Shown here: positions 1-7,936 of the stretch, piece by piece
How positions within the stretch are numbered: the stretch's first letter is position 1
Layout: the number at the start of each line of letters is the position of its first letter
From: Pacificimonas flava
GTDB lineage: Bacteria; Pseudomonadota; Alphaproteobacteria; Sphingomonadales; Sphingomonadaceae
DNA length: 64,000 nt
Direction of reading: 5' to 3'
NCBI RefSeq assembly: GCF_000342165.1
Contig: NZ_AMRV01000004.1
Location: 1-64,000 of the forward strand
The notes under the pieces: model-generated
Told to the model about the DNA's origin: nothing
Seen by the model: the letters and a program-made list of their open reading frames with translations, nothing else
Databases searched by the model: none
Translations under genes and position numbers: made by a program

Positions 1-1
1 C

Positions 2-169
2 CATATCGTTGTGACCTTCGCCGATGACCCTGCTACCCGCAAGCTCAGGAATACGAGTAAGACTGCGGAACGGCATGCGCGGCTTGCCCGTCGTTGGGAC
101 GAGCAAAACGAACGGCAGGTTTCGGGACTAACCGAGTTGTACCGGAATGACCGACATTGGGGCGCTTAG
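2..169 (+). CDS. 3' end of an unrecognised gene (truncated by window edge)
   Basis: An open frame enters from the left edge and stops at TAG 167-169, giving the last 55 residues of a protein. The segment is strongly charged, with many Arg, Glu and Asp and a helical look (an ERHARLARRW stretch), and ends in RHWGA. It runs convergently towards drmC. I do not recognise the family. It reads like real coding sequence, but so short a piece cannot be assigned. Confidence 0.4.
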   Translation, partial: HIVVTFADDPATRKLRNTSKTAERHARLARRWDEQNERQVSGLTELYRNDRHWGA

Positions 170-838
170 CTGCCAGTCTGCAACGCGCCCTCCATCCCGC
201 CATACCGGATAAGCTCGAACGACGCTAAAAGCAGTCGTTCGCGCGGGCCGAGTGGTATGGCCGCCTATGGGACGAAGCTGTCATTCGGAAGCGGCTCGCT
301 AAACGGCGGTTTTTGACAGTAGCTGCCATTCGCCCTGATCAAGGCCAGTGACCGGAACATGCCGAATTGACGACCGTCTGCGCCGCGTTCACATCTTTGG
401 TCGCGAAACGGCACGTCGAAACTCTGGTGGTGAGCGGACCGTCCGCTTTGGACCGGCGGGTGGCGTAAACGGCCGTTCGTTTATTTGGCGGGGAAAGGGC
501 TATATCGCCTGCCGAGATTCTACGAGCATGATCGGGCGCAGCGCTCCGGCTGCCGATCACAGCGCGCTTAATACTTTCCTTCAATGACCCGTCACAGTCG
601 ATGCCTCTTCCGCATCCGTGGCACTGCGACGCTGGTCGGTGCGGCCGCCGGGGCGTGTTCGCGGCTCGATTGCATGTATGTGTTGCTTAGTGTGCCGCGT
701 TGAGGGGCAGGCTTGCGACCGTCGACGCGACGATCGGCATAGACGAGTTGCGAGGCCTAGTAACGCCGCGTGGTCGCCGCACCCTGAAGGGGAGCGTTTC
801 GTCGGACCGGCCATAACGTTTTCGCCGCAGGCGGCGCA
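170..838. other. Gene-free stretch between the partial gene and drmC
   Basis: No frame here has convincing protein character. The short open frames on both strands are Arg/Ser-rich and lack recognisable motifs or ribosome binding sites. No repeat, tRNA or clear terminator was found. Because it lies between two convergent genes it needs no promoter; it may be decayed DNA of the island. Confidence 0.5.
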
Positions 839-1384
839 TCAACCTTTCGCCAAGGACGTTACGGCGTCCAGCAGGACCTTGACGGCGGCGACGGCCGGGC
901 CCTCGATCAGCATCCCGCACTCGAGATTGGTCGCCTTCGATCGCCGCAGCAGGTTGGCCGACCCGACATAGGCCGCGACGCCGTCGGCAAGGACGATCTT
1001 CGCGTGGAACGTCTCGCCAGTGCCGTCGGCGCCGCCGTAATCGATGATCCGAGTTGCGCGATCCTCGACCCGCCTACCTTCGGCCCCGCAGGCGAGAAGC
1101 TGCGTCGCATCGCGGAGGACAAGCACGCGCTCCGTCGCCGTGGTCGATTCGAACAGGCCCGCAGCCCAGGCCGCCCCGATGCGGTCGATGTAGGGGATCA
1201 TGATGGCGAAGCGTTCGCGCGCGAGTCCAGCGATGTGCTGGAACGCGTCGGTGGTGTGCGTGAGCGCCACGTATTCGCTGGCGATGTCCGCGGCGAGTGC
1301 GCTGGCAAGCTGGCTCGGCTCGGGCGGCATCGTCACCACCAGCCGGGCGGTCGCCTTGGGCGACACCAGGACCTCCCGCGGCAT
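839..1384 (-). CDS. drmC: DISARM protein DrmC, phospholipase D-like
   Basis: This 181-residue protein has one phospholipase D signature. HAKIVLAD near residue 126 gives the HxKxxxxD motif, and GSANLL about 13 residues later is the usual companion. DrmC is the PLD-fold member of DISARM; in published systems its loss is often tolerated. The start ATG overlaps the drmB stop (ATGA at 1384), so it is translationally coupled as the last gene of the operon. It is shorter than typical DrmC proteins as I recall them, yet the catalytic half is complete. A single HKD motif implies that it would act as a dimer. No signal peptide is visible. Confidence 0.8.
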   Translation of the reverse strand: MPREVLVSPKATARLVVTMPPEPSQLASALAADIASEYVALTHTTDAFQHIAGLARERFAIMIPYIDRIGAAWAAGLFESTTATERVLVLRDATQLLACGAEGRRVEDRATRIIDYGGADGTGETFHAKIVLADGVAAYVGSANLLRRSKATNLECGMLIEGPAVAAVKVLLDAVTSLAKG

Positions 1385-3603
1385 CAGGCGATGCTTGGAT
1401 CGAAGAAGCCGACGAGGTTGGGCGCGGTGCGCGGCTCCCACTCGGGTCCCTTGCCGCCCTTGAGAACCGCGCGCGACAGCAGCAGGTTCGAGGCGATACA
1501 GCTCACCTCGGATACCATGACGCACGCCGGGCAGGCGCCGCCGCGCGCGTCGCAGAGGCTGCCCGATCCGCAGCGCAGCGTCCTCGGGTCGAGCGCGCGC
1601 TTGAGGAACGCCTCGGCGTAGTTACGCCACATCGCGGAGATGTTGCCGAGGTCTGGGGTCATGCCCTTGCGGTAGATCACGAAGGAGAGGTCGGCGGGGA
1701 ATATGTGTTCTCCGATCCCGTCGCGGTCAACGCCGGACGTGTCGGCGAGCGAGTGCATCATCTGGTGGGAGAGCGTGTGGAGCAGCAGGTAGACGTAGGC
1801 GGGCAGCGTGCGCGGGTAGCCGCCCTGGCCCTCGCGGTCCTTGAACTCCTCGAGAAAGGGTCCGAAGTCGGCGTAGCGCTCGAGATACGCCCGTCCGGCA
1901 TGGTTGGCCGGCGCGTCGACGATCTGGTTTGCCTCCAGCCAGCGGAGGACCCGAGCCTCGTCCAAACGGAAGTATAGCGCCTCGTTGAGCTGCTGCGTGA
2001 CGTAGACCGGGCGCTTGTTGTCGGCGATCGGCAGCTGGTCGAAAGCCTTGAGCCGGACGGGCATGTCGACGCGCTGGCCGTTGTGCTCCCGCTGGTAGAT
2101 CGGCGTCGCGGAGACGCGGGTGTAGCCGAAGCTAAATTCGCATATCGGCAGTCCGCGGATCAGGACCAGGCGCTGCATGCCGAGATGGCCGAGCAGAGAC
2201 CCGACAGTCTGCTGATATCTCGCCTTCCGAACCGGGTCGTTCACGACGTCGGTCAGCGCGACATCCGGGTTCATCACGTCCACGGCCGCGTGCCGCGCCA
2301 TGGCCTGGTCGATGTGTTCGCGGACGAACGCGTCGTGCTGCACCGTGAGCCGAATCGGGTCGTATTGTCGCGTCCAGTCCTCACGCACTGCGATGGCCTG
2401 CAGGACGTCGGGGCTGCCAAGCTGGCCGCGTTCCGCGATGTCGTCGGCGAACCACGCTTCCCGGAGGCCGGCCGCCGCCTCGCGGTGCCGCTTGGCCGCG
2501 TCGGCCCGGCCGGAGGTCTCCGCCTTCTCCGCCATTCGCACGTAGGTCTCGTATTCGTCCCATTCGTCCGCGCGCGCCGGGTCGGCCTCGACGCCCTTGC
2601 GGATCTCGTCCTCGGATGGCTCGGCGAACGGTATGTCGTGTATCTGCGCTAGTCTGGCGACGAGGCGGTCGCGCCGCTTCGGGATCATGAGATCGACGAC
2701 CGCGCTATCCTCGAACACGATGAAACTGGTTCGCTGGACATAGAAGGTCGAATTCGCCCGGTATGATACCGGGAGCATGTTGACCTCGATCCACTGGAAC
2801 TGCCGGCCGCCGTCGTTCTGCTGGATCTGCAGGCGTTCGAGCGTGTCGGGGTTCGCCTTCTTCAGCGCCCTGGTCTCGCCGCAGCCCTCGCAGACGTATC
2901 GCCATTCCGAGAAAACAGGCGCAGCATTCCGCAGCTTGAAGCTGGAAGACCCGCAGGTGCACATCCTGATCTGCCGCGCGGAGCCGGTCTGCGGGTCGAA
3001 GTTGTAGTTGAACGGGCTGAGCGGCTCAATGTCGCCGGACCAATGGGCGTAGACGACGTCAACCTGCGTCCAGCGGGCTTCGTGGCCGTTGCACTTCCTC
3101 GGCAGCGGCTGCCTTGCCTGGTCAGCGACGCTGTCGAACTCGCGGGTGGAGCCGCAAATGCCGCACCGGTAGAGGAGTGGATAGGGGACGTATCCGACTT
3201 TGTCGGGGCTGGTCATCTGGAAGTCGGACCGCTGCACGCGGGCTTCGCCCGATTTCGAATCACGGAACGGGGTGTCGAGGACGAGTTCCGGCAGCGCGTC
3301 GGGCAGCACCTTCATCACCCGGTCGCGCCAGTTCGTCACCGCGTCGTTCAGGTTCTCGAAGATCAGCTCTATCGTCGTCGGCTTGAGGTCCTTCGCCTCG
3401 TTGGGCAGCGGGACCGAGCGGCAGATCCCCTTGCCTCCTTCCCACGTCATCAGCACGCCGGGCGCATAGGAGCCCGCGATCTGCACACGCGAGCGCGACA
3501 TCGTCGGCGGTTCGAGCGGATCGGGATCGGCTCGCGCCGCGCCGATCGACGAAGGTCGCCGCGCCGGAGTGGTGCGCCAGTCTTTCCCAGCCTTGTCAGC
3601 CAT
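1384..3603 (-). CDS. drmB: DISARM protein DrmB (DUF1998 family)
   Basis: This 739-residue protein ends in the DUF1998 signature: a GIGEHIFPADLSFV-like segment, then a cysteine cluster containing GACPACV and a following SC near the C-terminus. Further paired cysteines (CGIC, CTCG, CEGCGE) between about residues 145 and 245 suggest zinc ribbons. DrmB works with the helicase DrmA in DISARM, where the two form a complex that senses and acts on incoming DNA. The gene overlaps drmA by 8 bases and drmC by 4. The start at 3603 was chosen because it gives this coupling and an N-terminus (MADKAGKDW) of normal length. Confidence 0.88.
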   Translation of the reverse strand: MADKAGKDWRTTPARRPSSIGAARADPDPLEPPTMSRSRVQIAGSYAPGVLMTWEGGKGICRSVPLPNEAKDLKPTTIELIFENLNDAVTNWRDRVMKVLPDALPELVLDTPFRDSKSGEARVQRSDFQMTSPDKVGYVPYPLLYRCGICGSTREFDSVADQARQPLPRKCNGHEARWTQVDVVYAHWSGDIEPLSPFNYNFDPQTGSARQIRMCTCGSSSFKLRNAAPVFSEWRYVCEGCGETRALKKANPDTLERLQIQQNDGGRQFQWIEVNMLPVSYRANSTFYVQRTSFIVFEDSAVVDLMIPKRRDRLVARLAQIHDIPFAEPSEDEIRKGVEADPARADEWDEYETYVRMAEKAETSGRADAAKRHREAAAGLREAWFADDIAERGQLGSPDVLQAIAVREDWTRQYDPIRLTVQHDAFVREHIDQAMARHAAVDVMNPDVALTDVVNDPVRKARYQQTVGSLLGHLGMQRLVLIRGLPICEFSFGYTRVSATPIYQREHNGQRVDMPVRLKAFDQLPIADNKRPVYVTQQLNEALYFRLDEARVLRWLEANQIVDAPANHAGRAYLERYADFGPFLEEFKDREGQGGYPRTLPAYVYLLLHTLSHQMMHSLADTSGVDRDGIGEHIFPADLSFVIYRKGMTPDLGNISAMWRNYAEAFLKRALDPRTLRCGSGSLCDARGGACPACVMVSEVSCIASNLLLSRAVLKGGKGPEWEPRTAPNLVGFFDPSIA

Positions 3604-6600
3604 TGCTGCCCCCGTCCGCGTCGAGTTCCGAGGCGCTGCCGCGCTGGGTCCTGATCGCCTTCATTACCTTCGCGATGTCGCGCCGGTCGATGTCCGCGGA
3701 CCTGCCGCGTGCCCGCGGGTCGCGCATGGCTGCCACTATGTATCCGGCCTCGTCCACGTCCCGCAGCGATGTCATCGGCGGCTTGAAGACGGGCACGTCG
3801 GTCCAGTAGTCGCGCAGGGTTGGGATCGTCGCGAGGCTCGAGATGTGTCGAGCGAACCGCTCGACTTGGTTGTCGATCAGGCCCCGGTAGAATTCCTCAT
3901 AGTGCGGCGATCCGAGGTGCGACGGGCCCTTGCCGGCGAAGCCGCTCGCCCGCAGCATGAACGAGACCAGCTCCTTGGTGAAGCCGAGGTGGTCGCGCTT
4001 CTCCAGCGCCGCGAGGCGGCTGACCTGGTCCATGTGCGGGACCTCGAACTTGCTGGCGTCTTCTTTGGCGATGAAGTCGCGCGCCTCGCGCAGCATGGCC
4101 CAGGCCTGGACGTAGGACGCCATGGTCCGCTTGATCGCGTTCTCCGCCCAGCGCTCCACGGCGGGAGGCGCGATCATGCGCTCGAGGAAGCGGTGGAAGA
4201 TGTCGTGGGTCTCCACCACGTAGCGGTCGCGCCTGCTCTGCGGAGTGGGGAGCAGCATGACGAAGCCCACGTGCGTGCGGCCGACACGGCTGGACGCCTG
4301 GATGTATTCCGCGATGTCGGAAGGCAGTCCGGCGAAGAACATGCTGTTGAACCTGTCGACGTCGACGCCGTGGCTGATCGCGGAAGTGGCCACGATGTTG
4401 CGCACCGTGCCGGCGACGTCGGGGTAGTCGGCACCCGCGAACGAGCGGTCGGCGGCCTCCATCACCGCCTGGATCTCCTTCATGTCGATACCGCCGGAGA
4501 TCAGCCGGCTGTCGAACGCGGCGTGGGCGCGGCCGATGCGTCGGTGCTCCTGCTCGACCGCCGCGCTTAGGGCGTCGATCACCTGGTCGCCGCCCTTCTT
4601 GTTGGTCACGTATGCGACGGCGATCCGGTGCAGGTCGACCAGCGCCATGATGTCGGCCTCGCGGCCCTGCCCGACGGCACGGTCGATGGCCGCTCGGCGC
4701 CAGTCGCCAGCGCGGCCTGGAGAGACCGCCGCACGGATTTTTGCGATCGTCTGCGGACGTCTCACCTCGTCGAGCATGCCTTCCCAGAGCGAGGTAACGA
4801 TCCCGTGGAAGGCGGCGAGCACGCCGACGGTGGTCACGGTGTGCGTCGCATCGTTCGTCATGAGCGAGACGTAGAGGCGCATCCAGGGCGCCGTGGCCTC
4901 CGGTGCCTGCGCGAACGGCAGCGATGCGGCGAGCGCCACGCGGTTACCGTTCCCAGCGGGTGGGTCCGCGGGGGCCGCGAAGAATGAGTGGTAGAGGTCG
5001 GGACCCGGATACGGGAAGCGCAACGGAATGCGCTGATAGAGGGTCTCAAGCTGCCGCTCGGGGGCCGAGATAGTGGCGGTCGCGGCGATGATCTTCGGCA
5101 TTCGGGCCGCGCCCCAGCCGTCGCCGCTCCAGCGTCTGGCCACGCCGAGCGCGTCGCCGGCCATGTCGGCAATGTCCTCGAGCGTCGTGTCGAGCAATGT
5201 GTCGAAGAGGCCGCTGAAGGTGCCCAGGCTCTCCTCGAGAAGGTGCGCCTCGTCCTGGATGATTAGCGACGGGAACGGATCGTGGAAGACGTGTCGTCCC
5301 GTGTCGTAGGCGGGATACACGTTCGAGCAGCGGTCGGCGGCGGGGTCTCGCTTGAGGTCGGCCTCGCTGCGCGGGTTGTCGAGGTTGCCGCGATGGTCAA
5401 TGCGCCGCGCGAGGCCGAACATGCCCAGCACCTTGCTAATGGTGCTGGTGTTCTGTCCGAGCATCGCGAGCTTGTCGACGGTGCCGAGCATGATCGATGG
5501 TGCGCGCGCGTAGACGGCGTCATCCGTGAGCAGGAACGGGAGCGGATGGCGACCGCCGTGGGCCTTGTTCCAGTCGCAGGCGTCGTTGAAGCACAGTATC
5601 GCGGCGCGCTTGCCGAATTGGCCATCGGCCTCGTCGCGCCTCAGGCCTGTGGCCTCGCCGCAGACCGGGCATTCCGGGATCTTGTCGAACGCCTCGCGCG
5701 CGTCGACGTAACGCCGTCCGCGGTCGCGTTCCTGGTCGTCGCCGGTCTCGCCGTCGAGGGCGCTGTCGTCGGCATGCTCGTGGTCGCTCGTCAGCGGTAT
5801 ATCCGACTTGAACGCACCGTAGTGGTTCGGCGTGTTCTGGCTGCCGACCCAGAAACCCATCTCGAACGGCCAGGTGCCGACACCGTGCCGCTTGCGCACG
5901 AGCTCCGCCCTGACGACCAGCTTCAGCAATCGCTGCGCCTGCTGGAGCGTTAGCAGCCGGAGCGGGTATCGAATCATCGCGGTGATGCCGCGGTCCTTGC
6001 CGCGAAGGCGGTCGAGGAACATCGCGAACAGCAGCGTTCCGTAGAACGCCTCCGACTTCCCGCCACCGGTGGGAAAGTAGAGCAGGCTGACGCCGTCCTC
6101 GTCCAGCAGCGGATCGTGCGCCTCGCGCCACTCGTCCATCCGGGAGGCGAATACAGGCACGTGCGCCAGCACGAACGCCATCTGGAAGAGGCGCCATCCG
6201 CGGCCCGGGTCGAATGCGTCGCGCAACGCGAACGCCTCATTCGTCATGGTCCACGCCCGCCACGGCGCCGCACGCCGCTCGAGCGCCGTTCGATCCCCGC
6301 CGCCGCCAGCGACAAGAGCGTCGGCGGCCATCTTCGATGCGACCAGCAGCTCGACGCCGCGCTCGATGTAGCGCGCCTCAGCGCGCTGGGCTGCGATGTC
6401 CTTACGCAGACGCGCGGCCTCGATCGCGGCATCGGCCGGTTCGAGACCTTGGGTGACGGTATCCCTAAGCCGCGTCTCCTGGCCATCGATCCACCGCATG
6501 TATTCGCGGGGAAGCTCGAGGAGCCTGGACGCGTCGAAGGCCGGATCCTTGAGGACGGCGAACTGGAAAGGAAGTTTGAGGTTTCGCGCCACGATCCGGG

Positions 6601-7936
6601 GCTGCGCGAAGCGCGGGGCGCACGTGGTGCAGAGACGCAGGCTCGCACCGTGGGTTTGTGCCTCGACACCGCAGTTGAGGCCGATGGCGGGATAGTCCAG
6701 ATGCTCGCGGAAGCGATACGACGGCTCGACGCGGTCGAGCCGCAGTTGCCGATGCGCGGCAGTCGGCATTTCGACTACAAGTCCCGCGTCGAAGACAGTG
6801 TTGCACCGGCCACGCGCGTCGGCCGGCGTCGGCTCGGGCGACTGATTGTCGAGCATGACGCGCATCGACACGGAGCTCGCGTCGAGGAAGTCTGTCTGGC
6901 GCTCGACCTTGACGACCACGCGGGAGAGATCGGGGAAGATGCGGTTCCGGTCGATGGGACGTGCTGCCAGCGCCACCAGGGCCGCGCGCCACTTCTCCTC
7001 GGTCAGCGTCTCGCCAGGCTGCACGGACACGTCGCGCCATGCGGTCGTTGCCCCTGGTCCGGCGACCCAGGCCTCGAGCTGAGAGGCCACCGCATCGCAG
7101 AGCGTCCGGTTGTATGCCTCGACCGCGGATGCGAGGTCGCCGTCCGGCGCGTCGCACCCGAACTCGAGTGTCGGCAGCTCGAGATCGAGCCGCGTCCACT
7201 TCCCCGGAATGGGTGCGGGGTCGATGAGGCCGAGCGGCAGCTCGCGGCGGTCGCGGATCAGTCGGGCGATCGGAGGCTGTGGCGGTTTCGCGTCCTCCGG
7301 CGTGTTCTGGTCGGTGTCTGCGACGTCCGCCGGAGGCTGCGGCGTATCGTCCGGATCCGCGTCCTCGGTGAGTAGCTTGATGCCGTGTGCGGCGTAGGCC
7401 TTCCGCCTGACCTCGGCCAGTATCTGCGCGCGGGTTGCGCGCACCTTCGAACGCTTCGCCTCGTCCATGCCCTTCCAGTCGGGCTTGTCGACGCCGGCGC
7501 CTTGCAGGGCCGGCATGCGCTCGGTCCGGATCGCGTCGTCGATCTGCTGCTGGATGTTCGCCCGCAACCGGAAGTCGAAGTCCAGCTCGCCACCGCCAGC
7601 GATCAGGTCCGCCCAGTCCGGGACGACCCTGACGTAGACGGAGAAGCGGGGCGTGATGCGCATCGTGGCTCCGGAACCGGCGACGGACATTAGATCCACG
7701 CCGACGGCGGCGACCCTGATGTCGGTCGTCTCGTCGGCTTGGCCCGACGTGTCGAACCGGGGCAGGAGCTGCCCTGCGAAGATGCCCCGCCTTGGCGAGC
7801 TGCCGAGCAGGTTCCGCCCGTGCTCGTCGCCGCCGGCGACGCGTTTGACCAGCGCGTTCACCAGTGCGTCGCATACCGCCTCCTTCAACTCGACGTCGAT
7901 CTTGGAGAGCTCGCTGTTCGACTTACCCTTGATCAT
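3596..7936 (-). CDS. drmA: DISARM helicase DrmA
   Basis: This 1446-residue superfamily 2 helicase-like protein has a Walker A loop FPTGGGKSEAF near residue 620 and a Walker B/motif II QDEAH near residue 893. A C-terminal helicase half contains an ATSAISHGVDVDRF segment and a QASSRVGR motif VI. A cysteine set (CPVCGE and later CFNDACDW) lies between the motor motifs. The first 550 residues are specific to this family. DrmA is the core motor of DISARM with DrmB. Its ATG overlaps the stop of the upstream 916-residue gene (ATGA at 7933-7936). Length and order match DISARM loci. All motor motifs I looked for are intact, so the gene appears functional. Confidence 0.9.
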   Translation of the reverse strand: MIKGKSNSELSKIDVELKEAVCDALVNALVKRVAGGDEHGRNLLGSSPRRGIFAGQLLPRFDTSGQADETTDIRVAAVGVDLMSVAGSGATMRITPRFSVYVRVVPDWADLIAGGGELDFDFRLRANIQQQIDDAIRTERMPALQGAGVDKPDWKGMDEAKRSKVRATRAQILAEVRRKAYAAHGIKLLTEDADPDDTPQPPADVADTDQNTPEDAKPPQPPIARLIRDRRELPLGLIDPAPIPGKWTRLDLELPTLEFGCDAPDGDLASAVEAYNRTLCDAVASQLEAWVAGPGATTAWRDVSVQPGETLTEEKWRAALVALAARPIDRNRIFPDLSRVVVKVERQTDFLDASSVSMRVMLDNQSPEPTPADARGRCNTVFDAGLVVEMPTAAHRQLRLDRVEPSYRFREHLDYPAIGLNCGVEAQTHGASLRLCTTCAPRFAQPRIVARNLKLPFQFAVLKDPAFDASRLLELPREYMRWIDGQETRLRDTVTQGLEPADAAIEAARLRKDIAAQRAEARYIERGVELLVASKMAADALVAGGGGDRTALERRAAPWRAWTMTNEAFALRDAFDPGRGWRLFQMAFVLAHVPVFASRMDEWREAHDPLLDEDGVSLLYFPTGGGKSEAFYGTLLFAMFLDRLRGKDRGITAMIRYPLRLLTLQQAQRLLKLVVRAELVRKRHGVGTWPFEMGFWVGSQNTPNHYGAFKSDIPLTSDHEHADDSALDGETGDDQERDRGRRYVDAREAFDKIPECPVCGEATGLRRDEADGQFGKRAAILCFNDACDWNKAHGGRHPLPFLLTDDAVYARAPSIMLGTVDKLAMLGQNTSTISKVLGMFGLARRIDHRGNLDNPRSEADLKRDPAADRCSNVYPAYDTGRHVFHDPFPSLIIQDEAHLLEESLGTFSGLFDTLLDTTLEDIADMAGDALGVARRWSGDGWGAARMPKIIAATATISAPERQLETLYQRIPLRFPYPGPDLYHSFFAAPADPPAGNGNRVALAASLPFAQAPEATAPWMRLYVSLMTNDATHTVTTVGVLAAFHGIVTSLWEGMLDEVRRPQTIAKIRAAVSPGRAGDWRRAAIDRAVGQGREADIMALVDLHRIAVAYVTNKKGGDQVIDALSAAVEQEHRRIGRAHAAFDSRLISGGIDMKEIQAVMEAADRSFAGADYPDVAGTVRNIVATSAISHGVDVDRFNSMFFAGLPSDIAEYIQASSRVGRTHVGFVMLLPTPQSRRDRYVVETHDIFHRFLERMIAPPAVERWAENAIKRTMASYVQAWAMLREARDFIAKEDASKFEVPHMDQVSRLAALEKRDHLGFTKELVSFMLRASGFAGKGPSHLGSPHYEEFYRGLIDNQVERFARHISSLATIPTLRDYWTDVPVFKPPMTSLRDVDEAGYIVAAMRDPRARGRSADIDRRDIAKVMKAIRTQRGSASELDADGGSNG

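Noticed and set aside
6116-7375. Long plus-strand open frame
   Set aside because: Antisense to drmA and Arg/Gly-rich; the drmA frame carries the conserved motifs.
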